DNA from: Deinococcota bacterium
GTDB taxonomy: Bacteria > Deinococcota > Deinococci > Deinococcales > Trueperaceae
Assembly: GCA_963170125.1 (NCBI GenBank)
Contig: CAUJFI010000025.1
Coordinates: 1 to 64,000, forward strand
Reading direction: 5' to 3'
Length of the DNA: 64,000 nucleotides
Shown here: in pieces, positions 1 to 8,965 of the stretch
How positions within the stretch are numbered: position 1 is the first letter of the stretch
Layout of the letters: every line of letters starts with the position of its first letter
The notes under the pieces: model-generated
The model's database searches: none
The model's input: the letters and a program-made list of their open reading frames with translations, nothing else
What the model was told of the DNA's origin: nothing
Translations under genes and position numbers: made by a program

Positions 1-255
1 CGGTACCACTACAAGTACGAGAGCGGACACGAGGGCGACGCCCCGTTGGCAGGCTTCGCGCCGCGCAAGGGCAACACGGTCGTCTACCTGACGCCGGGGT
101 TCGCGGAAGGCAACGCCGACCTGCAGCGACTCGGAAAGCACAACGCCGGCAAGGGGTGCCTCTACATCAAGCGTCTCTCCGACGTCGACGTGGCGGTCCT
201 CGAGGAGCTGGTGCGCACCTCGATCGAGGCGACGCGGCAGTGCTACGGGGGATGA
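1..255 (+). CDS. DUF1801 family protein, 5' truncated by window edge
   Basis: The open frame runs in from base 1 without a start codon, so the N terminus lies outside the window. The visible 84 residues contain the Y-H-Y-K-Y-E-S-G-H-E stretch, then GFAPRKGNTVVYL and a C-terminal KGCLYIKRLSDVD segment. These are typical of the C-terminal half of DUF1801 (YdhG/iron-chaperone-like) domains. Function is not firmly established for most members. The stop codon overlaps the start of the next gene as ATGA, so the two are probably co-translated. Confidence 0.7.
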   Translation, partial: RYHYKYESGHEGDAPLAGFAPRKGNTVVYLTPGFAEGNADLQRLGKHNAGKGCLYIKRLSDVDVAVLEELVRTSIEATRQCYGG

Positions 256-842
256 GACCGCCGAAGGAGCCGCTGCGCTACGCGGACCAGCGCTTCGTCG
301 GGCTCTCCCCGGCCGAGCTCCCCCTGACGGGCGCCATCGTCATCGGCTGCGAGTTCGCCTCGTGCGACCTCACCGAGGTCTCCCTGAAGGGCGCCAACCT
401 CTCGGACTGCCGCTTCGTCGGTTGCGAGCTCGCGCTCTGCGACCTCACCGACGCGGTCTTCCAGTCCCTCGAGTTCTCCACCTGCCGGCTGACGGGCGCC
501 CACTTCGAGACGCTGAGCCAGCTGCCCATCGTGCCTAGCGCCAGGTTCGACGAGTGCGACCTGAGCTACACCTCTTTCCAACGCATGGACCTCAGGGAGT
601 TCGCCTTCACGTCGTGCCGCTTCCTCGAAGCCGAGTTCGTCGGCTGCGATCTGCGCGCCGTGGACTTCAGCGGCTCGGACCTGGCCAGGTGCGTCCTCAC
701 GCGCAACGACCTGCGCGCCACCGACCTGCGCACGGCGCGCAACTACGTCTTCTCGCTCCAAGGGAACGAGGTGCGGGGCTTGCGGGCGCGGTTGCCGGAG
801 GCGGCGGCGCTGCTCGCGGCGGGCGGGGTCGAGCTGGACTGA
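252..842 (+). CDS. Pentapeptide-repeat protein
   Basis: 196 residues dominated by tandem five-residue repeats of the A(D/N)Lxx type, for example CDLTEVSLKGANLSDCRF and CDLRAVDFSGSDLARC, from about residue 30 to 165. Such repeats fold as a right-handed quadrilateral beta helix. The start at 252 is chosen because it gives an ATGA overlap with the preceding gene and drops an unrelated N-terminal stretch read from that gene's sequence. Some family members mimic DNA and protect gyrase (Qnr, MfpA), but this sequence does not show whether it does so. The repeats contain unusually many cysteines. Confidence 0.8.
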   Translation: MRPPKEPLRYADQRFVGLSPAELPLTGAIVIGCEFASCDLTEVSLKGANLSDCRFVGCELALCDLTDAVFQSLEFSTCRLTGAHFETLSQLPIVPSARFDECDLSYTSFQRMDLREFAFTSCRFLEAEFVGCDLRAVDFSGSDLARCVLTRNDLRATDLRTARNYVFSLQGNEVRGLRARLPEAAALLAAGGVELD

Positions 843-937
843 GTGGCGCGCCCATCACCCGGGAACCGGTTGGTGCCGTCCTAAGGCGACGCATCATCCG
901 CGAGGCAAGAGAACCGGGGCCGCATGCTCGTATCACC

Positions 938-967
938 TTGACACCCGCCGGCCCGGGTTAGTACACT
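938..967 (+). promoter_or_regulatory. Promoter of the initiator tRNA gene
   Basis: A perfect -35 TTGACA (938-943) is followed after 18 bases by a -10 TACACT (962-967). Transcription would start near 974, leaving a roughly 44-base 5' leader before the tRNA. Confidence 0.7.
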
Positions 968-1017
968 TGCTTTTGCGTCGCCGACGGCCCCGAGGCCGGG
1001 AGGACGCCCGCTTTCGA

Positions 1018-1094
<77 letters not shown>

Positions 1095-1102
1095 ACACCG
1101 TT

Positions 1103-1137
1103 CACAGGGTCACCCGCCGGTGGCCCTGTGTTCTTCT
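1103..1137 (+). terminator. Intrinsic terminator of the tRNA gene
   Basis: CACAGGG/CCCTGTG and CACC/GGTG arms with a T-G apposition between them form a stable hairpin around a CGCC loop. TTCTTCT follows directly. Confidence 0.75.
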
Positions 1138-1240
1138 ACGAAGTGTCCTACTGCCGTAAGCGTCCAGGTTACCTACGCGCCTACGGTTGAGAAGCAGCTC
1201 GTGCACCGTTAGTCAGCCCGCCGTGGGAGGCGACAAGGCC

Positions 1241-2551
1241 TTGAACGACACCGCAGCGCGATCGACCGCACCCACCGCCTCCCGACCCGAGCCCGCGTCG
1301 GCACGGGCTGCCGTCCGGGGCTCTAAGCGTGCCGCGGCCGACCCCGACGCCTCGCGCAGCGGTCGCAAGGGCATAGCCCCGCTCACCCTCCTCGTCGTGG
1401 TCGGCGCCCTCATGACCGTCAGCGCCCTGGCGACCGACGCCATGCTGCCGGCCTTCCCCGCCATGGCGGCACACTTCGGCGTCTCGGACGCCGCCATCCA
1501 GAGCGTCGTCAGCGTCTTCATGCTCGGCTACGCCCTCCCCCACCTCATCGTCGGCTCGTTCGCCGACCGCTTCGGCAGGCGCCCCGTGCTGCTCATCGGC
1601 CTGGGCGTCTACCTCCTTGGCGGCCTGATCGCCTGGGTGGCCCCGTCGCTCACCGCCCTCCTCCTCGGCCGCTTCGTGCAGGGCCTCGGAGCGTCCGCCG
1701 GCCCGATCCTCTCGCGCGCCGTGCTCCGCGACCTCTACCAGGGGCGGGAGCTCGGGCGCATGCTGTCGTTCGCCATGATCTTCTTCGGGGCGGCCCCGCT
1801 CCTGGCCCCCGCCGTCGGCGCCATGCTCCTCAGGCTCGGACACTGGCAGGCCATCTTCGCCTTCCTCGTGCTCGTGGCGGTCGTGCTGGCACTCCTCGTG
1901 TGGCTGGTCCTGCCGGAGACCGCGCCCCGCAAGGACGCGGGCGCGCTCAGCCTCCCGGGCATCTGGCGCAACGCCAAGTCGATCTTCACCGACCCGGTCT
2001 CGGCCTGGACGGTCGTGGTGCTCGCCCTGGTCTACGGCGGCCTCATGGCCTACCTGCTCTCCGCGCCGACGCTCTTCATCAACCACTTCGGCCTGGACGA
2101 GGGCGGCTTCGCTCTCGTCTTCGCCGTGATCGCCTCGATGACCTTCCTCGTTCAGCCGCTCAACGTGAGGCTCCTGCGCATGGCCTCCCCCGAGCGCATC
2201 CTGCGCTTCTCCGTGCCGCTGTTCGTCGTCGTGAGCGCGGTGCTCGTCGCCCAGGTCGGGCTGGGCGTGGCGACCCTGCCCCTGTTCACGCTCAACCTCA
2301 TGGCCTTCTTCATGTCGTTCTCCCTCACTCTCGCCAACGGCACCACGGTGGCCCTCGACCCGCACCGGGAGCGGGCGGGCATGGCGTCCGGGCTGATGGG
2401 GTTCGCCCAGCTCTCGCTCGGCACCGCGCTCGGCAGCCTCATAGCGGCGTTCGCCGACCGCGGGCCCCTGCCGTTCGCGCTCGGGCTCCTGGTCCTGTCG
2501 CTGCTCAGCTACCCGGCCCTGCGACTGGCGTTCCGCCTGCGCGCGGCGTGA
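1241..2551 (+). CDS. MFS multidrug efflux transporter, Bcr/CflA type
   Basis: A twelve-helix major facilitator protein in the inner membrane, probably a proton-driven drug exporter. Visible features are the loop 2-3 motif [12 protein letters not shown], the motif in helix 5 after [12 protein letters not shown], and LPETAPRKD after helix 6, all typical of the Bcr/CflA (DHA1) group. The TTG at 1241 is preferred because GGAGG lies ten bases upstream (1226-1230). An in-frame TTG at 1187 would add 18 residues but has no ribosome binding site. Either start leaves an unusual 40-60 residue alanine/arginine-rich cytoplasmic N terminus. The substrate cannot be read from the sequence. Confidence 0.85.
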   Translation: MNDTAARSTAPTASRPEPASARAAVRGSKRAAADPDASRSGRKGIAPLTLLVVVGALMTVSALATDAMLPAFPAMAAHFGVSDAAIQSVVSVFMLGYALPHLIVGSFADRFGRRPVLLIGLGVYLLGGLIAWVAPSLTALLLGRFVQGLGASAGPILSRAVLRDLYQGRELGRMLSFAMIFFGAAPLLAPAVGAMLLRLGHWQAIFAFLVLVAVVLALLVWLVLPETAPRKDAGALSLPGIWRNAKSIFTDPVSAWTVVVLALVYGGLMAYLLSAPTLFINHFGLDEGGFALVFAVIASMTFLVQPLNVRLLRMASPERILRFSVPLFVVVSAVLVAQVGLGVATLPLFTLNLMAFFMSFSLTLANGTTVALDPHRERAGMASGLMGFAQLSLGTALGSLIAAFADRGPLPFALGLLVLSLLSYPALRLAFRLRAA

Positions 2552-2655
2552 GGGCGGGATCGCCGGCGGCTGGCGGCGCCGCCATGACGTGCGCTCGGCC
2601 GAGTTACGCACTAACATCGAGTCAGGCTGCAGAAGCCACGAGAGGAACCACGCGT

Positions 2656-3612
2656 TTGAGCGACACCACGAACCACGAGACCGCTGGCGACGCGCCGGGC
2701 GCCGAGGGGCCGGTCACGCGCTCCGGCTTCATCGCCATCGTCGGCAAGCCGAACGTCGGCAAGTCGACTCTCCTCAACACGCTGCTCGGGGTCAAGGTGG
2801 CGCCCATAACGCCCAAGCCGCAGACCACCCGGCGCGGCGTCCGCGGCATCTACACGTCCGAGGACCGCCAGCTCGTGTTCGTCGACACCCCGGGCTTCCA
2901 CAAGGGCGGCGGCAGCGCGCTCGACCAGGCCATGCACCGCGAGGTGCGCGACGCCATCGTCGACGTCGACGCGGTCCTCTGGGTCGTCGACCTCCGCAGG
3001 CCGCCCAACGACGAGGACAAGTCGGTCGCGCGCCTGCTCGGCAGCTCGCTCGGGCCGGCCACGCCCCTGATCATCGTCGGCAACAAGGTGGACGCGGCCA
3101 AGTACCCGGAGGAGGCGCTCCAGCTCTACAAGGACCTGGCGCCGCAGGCGCGCCGCGCGCTGGCGATCTCGGCCCTCAACGACCCCAAGGCCGTGTACGC
3201 TTTGCGCGAGGACCTCCTCGACGCCATCCAGGAGGGGCCCTTCTACTTCCCGACCGACATCCGCTCCGACCAGTCGCGCGAGCAGTGGGCCGCCGAGCTC
3301 ATCCGCGAGGCCGCCATGATCCACCTGCGCGAGGAGCTCCCGTACAGCGTCGCGGTGCAGGTCGTGGCGTGGGAGGACGCCGAGGAAGGGCGGCCCAGCG
3401 TGATCGCGGCCGAGATCTGGGTCGAGAAGGTCGGGCACCGCCGCATCGTCATCGGCAAGGGCGGCGCCATGATCAAGGAGATAGGCAAGATGGCGCGCAA
3501 GCAGCTCGAGATCTTCCTTCAGGAGAAGCTCTACCTGGAGCTCGAGGTCGTGGTGCGCGCGTCGTGGCGCGAGGACCGCGAGGCCCTGCGCGAACTCGGC
3601 TACGAGCCGTGA
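2656..3612 (+). CDS. era: GTPase Era
   Basis: Era is an essential GTPase that binds the 3' end of 16S rRNA and helps 30S assembly. The G1 motif GKPNVGKST is near residue 30, followed by the PQTTRRGV switch region, G3 DTPGFH and G4 NKVD. A C-terminal KH domain carries the [11 protein letters not shown] loop near residue 268. At 318 residues it is slightly longer than usual (about 300) because of an acidic, low-complexity N terminus. The TTG at 2656 follows AGAGGA; an ATG at 2584 would add 24 residues that look like leader sequence. A GIY-YIG-like gene follows eight bases later. Confidence 0.93.
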   Translation: MSDTTNHETAGDAPGAEGPVTRSGFIAIVGKPNVGKSTLLNTLLGVKVAPITPKPQTTRRGVRGIYTSEDRQLVFVDTPGFHKGGGSALDQAMHREVRDAIVDVDAVLWVVDLRRPPNDEDKSVARLLGSSLGPATPLIIVGNKVDAAKYPEEALQLYKDLAPQARRALAISALNDPKAVYALREDLLDAIQEGPFYFPTDIRSDQSREQWAAELIREAAMIHLREELPYSVAVQVVAWEDAEEGRPSVIAAEIWVEKVGHRRIVIGKGGAMIKEIGKMARKQLEIFLQEKLYLELEVVVRASWREDREALRELGYEP

Positions 3613-3619
3613 GGAGCGC

Positions 3620-3985
3620 TTGGCGCTAGCCGCCCGCTGGCGGTCACTCGAGCGGCTCCCGGCCCCGCGCGGCCGGGACGCCATGCCCGGCGTCTACGAG
3701 CTGGCCGACGCCACCAAACGCACCCTCTACATCGGCCAGTCGGCGCGCGACGTGCCGAACCGCATCAGGCAGCACCTGGCGAAGGGCGGCTGCGTCGCGC
3801 AGCACGCCTGCTACTGGCGCTACGAGTACAGCCGCGTGCCCCAGGCCGAGGAAGCGCGCCTCCTGGACGAGTACCGCGCCGAGCACGGCGGCGAGCTCCC
3901 TGCGTGCAACGCGGCCACTCCTCTCGTTCGGGACGCGAGGCGCAGGGCCGCGGAGCGCTTCGGCGGCGGCGACCGCGAGCCCTAG
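3620..3985 (+). CDS. Small GIY-YIG-like domain protein
   Basis: 121 residues. The core GVYELAD...TLYIGQS (about residues 24-41), a following conserved-type arginine in NRIRQHL and a late glutamate/asparagine (ELPACN) match the GIY-YIG nuclease fold in compact form. The family cleaves DNA in repair or mobility contexts, but short stand-alone versions are mostly uncharacterised. The TTG start has GAGGAG only three bases upstream. The ATG at 3683 (MPGVYE) is an attractive alternative that removes an arginine-rich leader. Probably cotranscribed with era. Confidence 0.6.
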   Translation: MALAARWRSLERLPAPRGRDAMPGVYELADATKRTLYIGQSARDVPNRIRQHLAKGGCVAQHACYWRYEYSRVPQAEEARLLDEYRAEHGGELPACNAATPLVRDARRRAAERFGGGDREP

Positions 3986-3989
3986 CCGC

Positions 3990-4012
3990 CCGCCGGCGCT
4001 ACGCACCGGCGG
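3990..4012 (+). terminator. Possible terminator hairpin after the era operon
   Basis: Arms CCGCCGG (3990-3996) and CCGGCGG (4006-4012) flank a nine-base loop. GAAAACC follows, with no T tract, so termination is only plausible. Confidence 0.35.
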
Positions 4013-4052
4013 AAAACCCGATTGCCATCGGATTGTGAGTGAAAACCCCGAC

Positions 4053-4081
4053 TTGTCGCTCTCACAGACCCGTGATATAAC
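4053..4081 (+). promoter_or_regulatory. Strong promoter of the beta-barrel-like gene
   Basis: TTGTCG (4053-4058), a 17-base spacer and TATAAC (4076-4081) form a near-consensus sigma-70-type promoter, among the best in the window. It leaves a leader of about 50 bases before the start at 4138. Confidence 0.75.
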
Positions 4082-4137
4082 CGGTCAGGCGAGGAGAACG
4101 TAATCCTAGTCTTCTCAGATCGGTTTGGAGGGTTCGA

Positions 4138-4596
4138 ATGCGCAAGTTCTTGGTCAGCCTGATCGCCGTCGCCGCCCTGGGTGCCGGTGCAGCCTTCGCG
4201 CAAGGCGGTATGTGGGCCGGCGTCAGCGCCGGGTACCCAGGTGCCGCGCTGCATTTCGGTGTCGACGACATCGCACCGAACTTGGCTGTCCGCCTCAACG
4301 CGGGCTACAACTACATCGGCACGGCCGGCTTCGCCATCGGCGCCGATGTCCTTTACGACCTCGATGTCGACATGGGTGACACGCCCATCCAGGTCTACGT
4401 CGGCGGCGGTGTCGGCCTCGGCGTGGGCTCGGGCTTGGCCCTCGGCATCAACGCCTTCGTCGGCGGCGAGTTCAGCCTGGCCAGCGCCGGCCTCCCGCAG
4501 GGCGGCGTCTTCCTCGAAGTCGGCCCCGCCATCGGCATCATCCCGACCTTCGGCTTCGGCGTCACGGGCCGCCTCGGCTTCAACTACCACTTCTAA
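4138..4596 (+). CDS. Secreted beta-barrel-like envelope protein
   Basis: 152 residues with a clear signal peptide: MRKF, hydrophobic core LVSLIAVAALGAGAA and cleavage after AFA (about residue 21). The mature part alternates glycine and hydrophobic residues in strand-length runs (AGVSAGYPGAALHFGV, VYVGGGVGLGVGSGLAL) and ends in a strand with C-terminal phenylalanine (GFNYHF). That pattern is typical of outer-membrane beta barrels. No enzyme motif is visible. A near-consensus promoter, an isolated monocistronic arrangement and a perfect terminator suggest high expression. It is probably structural or a small porin-like protein; the exact family is unrecognised. Confidence 0.7.
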   Translation: MRKFLVSLIAVAALGAGAAFAQGGMWAGVSAGYPGAALHFGVDDIAPNLAVRLNAGYNYIGTAGFAIGADVLYDLDVDMGDTPIQVYVGGGVGLGVGSGLALGINAFVGGEFSLASAGLPQGGVFLEVGPAIGIIPTFGFGVTGRLGFNYHF

Positions 4597-4620
4597 GCAC
4601 CAGCTCGACGCTTAGCACTA

Positions 4621-4650
4621 GGCGCCCCGCGGTCAAGGCCGCGGGGCGCC
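4621..4650. terminator. Bidirectional terminator
   Basis: A perfect 12-bp stem (GGCGCCCCGCGG with its complement) has a six-base loop and sits between two convergent genes. TCCTT follows on the plus strand. Confidence 0.75.
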
Positions 4651-4668
4651 TCCTTGTGGGCCTCGTCG

Positions 4669-7600
4669 CTAGCCGACCAGGTACAAGAGCTCGAGGAGCG
4701 CCCCCGGCACCTCGACGTCCTTCAGGCCCCGCTTCTTCACGCTGAAACCGGGCGGGTAGCGCGTTGGCTCGACCTGGAACGGCAGCGCCTTGAGGCGCTT
4801 GGCGTCGTAGTCGATGGCCTCCACGTCCGCGGCGAACGCGACCTGCACGTCCGTCATGTGCTCCTTGATGGTGACGACGCCCTTGGCCCCCGCCAACAGG
4901 CGGAGGCGCGTGAGCTCGATGAAGGAGCGCACCTCGGGCGGGAAGGGCCCGTACGCCTCCCGCAGCTCCTTGGCGATGCGGTTGACCTCGGCGAGGCCGC
5001 CAGTGCTGGCCAGCCGCCCATAGTAGTTGATGCGCACGGCGTCGTCCTGGATGTAGGCGGGGCTGAGGCGCGCGTCGACGCTCAGGTCCACGGTCACTTG
5101 GGGCACCTCGGCCGCACGCAGCTCCCCCTTGAGCTTGGCGACCTCCTCGGCGAGCATCTCCGTGTACACCTCGAGGGACACGGCGCTGATGTGGCCGTGT
5201 TGCTCCGGCCCGAGCAGGTTGCCGACGCCCCTGATCTCCATGTCCTTCTCGGCCAGGAGGTGACCGGAGCCGAGGTCGTTGAGCTCGGCGATGGCGTACA
5301 ACCGCCGTTGGGCCTGCTCGGTCAGCCTGCCGGGGTAGAGCATGTAGGCCCACGCCTCGGTCTGCCGCCGCCCGACGCGCCCCCTGAGCTGGTAGAGCTG
5401 GGCGAGACCCAGGCGGTCGGCGCGCTCGATGACGAGCGTGTTGGCGCCCGCGATGTCCAGGCCGGACTCCACGATGGTCGTCGAGAGGAGCACGTCGTAG
5501 GCGCCCTCCTCGAAACCGAGCATTATCTCTTCTAACTCAGTCTCCCCCATCTGCCCGTGGGCGACGCCGATGCGCGCCTCGGGCACGAGCTGCCCGAGCG
5601 TGCGCGCGCGCATGCTCATGGAGCCGATGCGGTCGTGGATATAGAACACCTTGCCGCCGCGCTCGAGCTCGAAGACGACCGCCTCTCGAACCACCATCGG
5701 GTCGTACGGCTGCAGCACCGTCTGGATCGGCTTGCGCCCCTCGGGCGGCGTCATGATCTGCGACACGTCGCGCAGGCCGACCAGGCTCATGTAGAGCGTG
5801 CGCGGGATGGGCGTGGCGGAGAGCGAGAGGACATCGAGGTTCGCCTTGAGGTTCTTGAGGCGCTCCTTCTGCCCGACGCCGAAGCGGTGCTCCTCGTCCA
5901 CCACCAGGAGCCCGAGGTTCTTGTACTCGATGGCCTCGTTGAGGAGCCGGTGGGTACCGACGACGACGTCGACGCTGCCGTCCTTGAGGCCGGCCAGCGT
6001 GGCCCGCGCGCCCGCGTCGGTGGAGAAGCGCGAGAGCATCTCGACCCGCACGGGCAGGCCCCTGAAACGCTCGCTGAACGTCTCGAAGTGTTGGCGCGCG
6101 AGCACCGTGGTCGGAACGAGGACGGCGACCTGCGCCGAGTTGCCGACGGCACGGTGCGCCGCCCGGATCGCGACCTCCGTCTTGCCGAAGCCGACGTCGC
6201 CCGAGACGAGCCGCTCCATGGGCACCTCGCGCGCCATGTCCGCGAACACGGCCTCGACGGCCTCGGCCTGATCGGGCGTGAGCGTGAACGGGCAGTTGCG
6301 CTCGATGAGGAAGTCCCACTCGGGCTGGGCCGGGAACACCGTGCCCTTGCTCACCTGGCGCTTGGCGTAGGTCTTGATGAGCTCGGCCGCCAACACCTCC
6401 GCGCTCGCGCGCGCCTTCTCCCTGGCGCGCGCCCACTCGTTGGTCCCGAGGGTGGAGAGCCGCGGCGGGTCGTCGGTCGTGCCTGGGTGGCGCCTGAGGA
6501 GCGGCAGCAGCTCGACCGGCAAGTAGAGCTTGCCCTCGCCGGCGTACTGGAGCTGGAGGTAGTCGCGCACGACGCCCACGACCTGCCGCGCCTCGAGGGC
6601 GACGAAGCGGCCGACGCCGTGGTCGGGGTGGATCAGGTAGTCGCCGACGGTCAGCTGGGAGGCGTCGCCGACGCGCTTGCCGGCGAGCTTCGTCGCCTTG
6701 CGACCGCCCTGGTAGCCGTACAGGAGCTCCTCGGTGAGGACGACCTCGCGCCGCCCCTCGTCCTTGTAGCCGCCCTGGACGCCTGGCGCGATCGCCAGCG
6801 ACACCTGGCCCGGGTGATGCTCGACGCGGTTGCGCCAGTGCGACTCGTAGGCGTCGATGACGCGCTCGCGCAGGTAGCGGCCGCTCCGCTCGAACTTCAG
6901 CAGGAGCTGCACGGAGTAGCCGTCGCGCAGCCAGACGTGGAGGTCGCTCGTGAAGTCGCTCAGCTTGCCGCGGTAGTAGGGCAGCGCCTCCGCCCCGGCG
7001 CGGCGCTCCTCCAGGGCCAGCGGGTCGCGGCCGAACGACACGACGTCGCGGCCAGCCAGGTGGCCCCAGAGCCACTCGTTGGTGGCGCCAGGCAGGTCGC
7101 CGGGGTAGAGCTCCGGCGCGTCGAGGAACACGGTGCCGGGCAGCGTGGCGAGCAGGCGCGTGGTGAAGCCGCCCGCGCTCACCTCGTCGAGGGCGCGGGG
7201 CGCGATCACCACGCGCTGTGCCCGCTCGCCGGCGAGGAAGAGCGCGTCGAGTTCGGCGCCGAAGAACTCGAGCCGCACGCTGCCGGGAGGCGCCTCCGGG
7301 AAGACGACGTCATCGTCGTCGCCCTCCGCAGCGGCCCCGGTGGGCTCCGCCAGCGGCTCGCGGTAGACCGTCAGGGTGTCGCCCCTGACGGTGAAGCCGG
7401 GTGCGGCGTCCCTGACGTAACCGTAGTCGACGAGGCGCGTGAGCAGCTCCTCGCGCGGGTAGCTGCGCCCCTCGACGAGCTCGAGCGCGAACGACTCCGG
7501 CCGCTCGGGGAACGGCATCACCGCGTGACCGAGCGTCATGACGACCTTCTCCCGGCGCTCGAGCCAGTCGCTCAAGGTCGGGTCGACGGTGCGCAGGGCT

Positions 7601-7770
7601 CCGAAGACGTGCGTGTCGTCGAACACGGCCGCGCGGTCGCTCGTGGTCAGGAGCACGGCCGGGCCGGGCGAGCGCGCGAAGAGCATGAGCCTGGCGACGG
7701 CGCTGAGGCCGAGGTAGCGTCCGCCTACCTCGACGGTTGAGGCGTGAGGCTGCGTGGTGGTGTCGTTCAC
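4669..7770 (-). CDS. mfd: Transcription-repair coupling factor Mfd
   Basis: Mfd removes RNA polymerase stalled at DNA lesions and recruits UvrA. The 1033-residue protein has a UvrB-homology N-terminal region, an RNA-polymerase-interacting CarD-like domain starting about residue 373 ([16 protein letters not shown]), and a RecG-like translocase. The translocase carries Walker [10 protein letters not shown] near residue 523, DEEH near 624 and [11 protein letters not shown]-terminal TRCF domain follows. It is about 100 residues shorter than E. coli Mfd, mainly in the N-terminal third. The start is GTG with AAGGT seven bases upstream. It lies 50 bases downstream of rsmI and is probably in the same transcript. 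Confidence 0.95.
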   Translation of the reverse strand: MNDTTTQPHASTVEVGGRYLGLSAVARLMLFARSPGPAVLLTTSDRAAVFDDTHVFGALRTVDPTLSDWLERREKVVMTLGHAVMPFPERPESFALELVEGRSYPREELLTRLVDYGYVRDAAPGFTVRGDTLTVYREPLAEPTGAAAEGDDDDVVFPEAPPGSVRLEFFGAELDALFLAGERAQRVVIAPRALDEVSAGGFTTRLLATLPGTVFLDAPELYPGDLPGATNEWLWGHLAGRDVVSFGRDPLALEERRAGAEALPYYRGKLSDFTSDLHVWLRDGYSVQLLLKFERSGRYLRERVIDAYESHWRNRVEHHPGQVSLAIAPGVQGGYKDEGRREVVLTEELLYGYQGGRKATKLAGKRVGDASQLTVGDYLIHPDHGVGRFVALEARQVVGVVRDYLQLQYAGEGKLYLPVELLPLLRRHPGTTDDPPRLSTLGTNEWARAREKARASAEVLAAELIKTYAKRQVSKGTVFPAQPEWDFLIERNCPFTLTPDQAEAVEAVFADMAREVPMERLVSGDVGFGKTEVAIRAAHRAVGNSAQVAVLVPTTVLARQHFETFSERFRGLPVRVEMLSRFSTDAGARATLAGLKDGSVDVVVGTHRLLNEAIEYKNLGLLVVDEEHRFGVGQKERLKNLKANLDVLSLSATPIPRTLYMSLVGLRDVSQIMTPPEGRKPIQTVLQPYDPMVVREAVVFELERGGKVFYIHDRIGSMSMRARTLGQLVPEARIGVAHGQMGETELEEIMLGFEEGAYDVLLSTTIVESGLDIAGANTLVIERADRLGLAQLYQLRGRVGRRQTEAWAYMLYPGRLTEQAQRRLYAIAELNDLGSGHLLAEKDMEIRGVGNLLGPEQHGHISAVSLEVYTEMLAEEVAKLKGELRAAEVPQVTVDLSVDARLSPAYIQDDAVRINYYGRLASTGGLAEVNRIAKELREAYGPFPPEVRSFIELTRLRLLAGAKGVVTIKEHMTDVQVAFAADVEAIDYDAKRLKALPFQVEPTRYPPGFSVKKRGLKDVEVPGALLELLYLVG

Positions 7771-7820
7771 TACGTGACCTTCCGGTGGCTAGGCATGCCC
7801 GAACTCCCGGAGCGGCCTGT

Positions 7821-8660
7821 TCAAGGGTCGGTGTCCGGGTAGGCGAGGGCCGAGCGGTACGCTTCGTTCCTAGGCACGCCCAGGGCGAGCAGCGCTTCTC
7901 GCAACAGCCTACCGCGAACCCCGGCGCCGGCCAGGGCGGCGGCCTGCGCGGACGCGCCGGGCGCGTCCGCTTCGGGTTCCGGCGCCGGCCCGACGACCAC
8001 GACGACCTCGCCGCGGGCGGGGTTGCCGCGGTAATGCGCCAGGAGCTCGACCAGGTTGCCCCTGCGCGTCTCCTCGTGGAGCTTCGTCAGCTCCCGGCTC
8101 ACGCTCGCCTGGCGGTCGGAACCGCACGCTTCGGCCAGGTCGGCGAGGGTGGCACCGAGGCGCTGGGGCGCCTCATACAGTACGGAGGTGGCGCTGGAAC
8201 CCGCGATGGCCTCCAGCCTGCTACCGCGCTCGCCGCCCTTGCGGGGCAGGAACCCCTCGAAGGTGAAGCGCACCGTGGGGAGCCCCGAGAGGACGAGGGC
8301 GGGGACGAACGCCGTCGGGCCGGGAAGCGCCTCGACGGCCATGCCCAGCTCGATGGCGAGCCGCACCAGCTCCGCCCCGGGGTCGGAGATGCCCGGCGTG
8401 CCGGCGTCGGTCACGAACGCGACGCGCTCGAAGCGCTCCAGAAGTGCTGGCGCCCGGCTCGCGATGGTGTGGGTGTCGAGCCGTTCGAGTGGCGTCGTGA
8501 TGCCGTAGCGGTCCAGTAGCACGCGGCTCCTGCGGGTGTCCTCGGCCGCCACGACCTGCGCGGCCCGCAGGACGTCGAGGGCGCGCTGTGTGACGTCGGC
8601 CAGGTTGCCGATGGGCGTCGGTACGAGCGTCAGCCGCGCGCCCGTGGCGGCGGCGTTCAC
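7821..8660 (-). CDS. rsmI: 16S rRNA (cytidine-1402-2'-O)-methyltransferase RsmI
   Basis: RsmI methylates the ribose of C1402 in the ribosomal decoding centre. The 279 residues show the family landmarks in order: LVPTPIGNLADVT, AEDTRRSRVLL, VTDAGTPGISDPG, ALPGPTAFVPAL and FEGFLPRKGGER, then KLHEETRRG. The GTG start overlaps the upstream stop as GTGA, so translation is coupled to the small membrane protein. Confidence 0.95.
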   Translation of the reverse strand: MNAAATGARLTLVPTPIGNLADVTQRALDVLRAAQVVAAEDTRRSRVLLDRYGITTPLERLDTHTIASRAPALLERFERVAFVTDAGTPGISDPGAELVRLAIELGMAVEALPGPTAFVPALVLSGLPTVRFTFEGFLPRKGGERGSRLEAIAGSSATSVLYEAPQRLGATLADLAEACGSDRQASVSRELTKLHEETRRGNLVELLAHYRGNPARGEVVVVVGPAPEPEADAPGASAQAAALAGAGVRGRLLREALLALGVPRNEAYRSALAYPDTDP

Positions 8661-8923
8661 GCGTCCCGCTCTCCGGCACGCTTGCGGGCTGCGGCGCGGG
8701 CGCGGGCGAACCAGCCGAGCGCCGCGAGCAGCGCGACGGCGAGGCTGACCACCACGCCGGCGTCGCGATGGAGCCCGAGAGACACGGCCAAGCGCGCGAG
8801 CATGGGCAGGGCGAACGTTACGGCCACCAGCAGGCCGAGGAGGGCCGCGTAGTTCAAGACCGTGCCACCGTCGGGCGTCGCGTCGGCGCTGCCGCTCGCA
8901 AGCTCATCCGTCAAGGGTACCAA
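8657..8923 (-). CDS. Small two-helix membrane protein, unknown function
   Basis: 88 residues with two hydrophobic segments (about 24-48 and 54-70) and a strongly basic tail (RARAAARKRAGER), so an inner-membrane protein with a positive cytoplasmic C terminus is likely. I do not recognise a family. The start is uncertain: TTG at 8923 or TTG at 8914 (MTDELASG), neither with a Shine-Dalgarno sequence. Its stop overlaps the rsmI start. A 14-bp triple tandem repeat lies immediately upstream. Confidence 0.5.
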   Translation of the reverse strand: MVPLTDELASGSADATPDGGTVLNYAALLGLLVAVTFALPMLARLAVSLGLHRDAGVVVSLAVALLAALGWFARARAAARKRAGERDA

Positions 8924-8965
8924 GTAGCGGCTCAGGAGTAGCGGCTCAGGAGTAGCGGCTCAGGG
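8924..8965. repeat. Three tandem copies of a 14-bp unit
   Basis: The unit GTAGCGGCTCAGGA occurs at 8924-8937 and 8938-8951, and with one change (final A to G) at 8952-8965. The array covers the stop of the SpoIID-domain gene and the space before the next gene. Confidence 0.9.

Noticed and set aside
243-761. Minus-strand open frame across the pentapeptide gene
   Set aside because: Repeat-driven shadow of the pentapeptide codons, with no independent start signals or protein features.
1900-2655. Era extended far upstream as a 570-residue protein
   Set aside because: The added part overlaps the MFS gene in another frame. Era begins at the TTG after AGAGGA, giving normal length.
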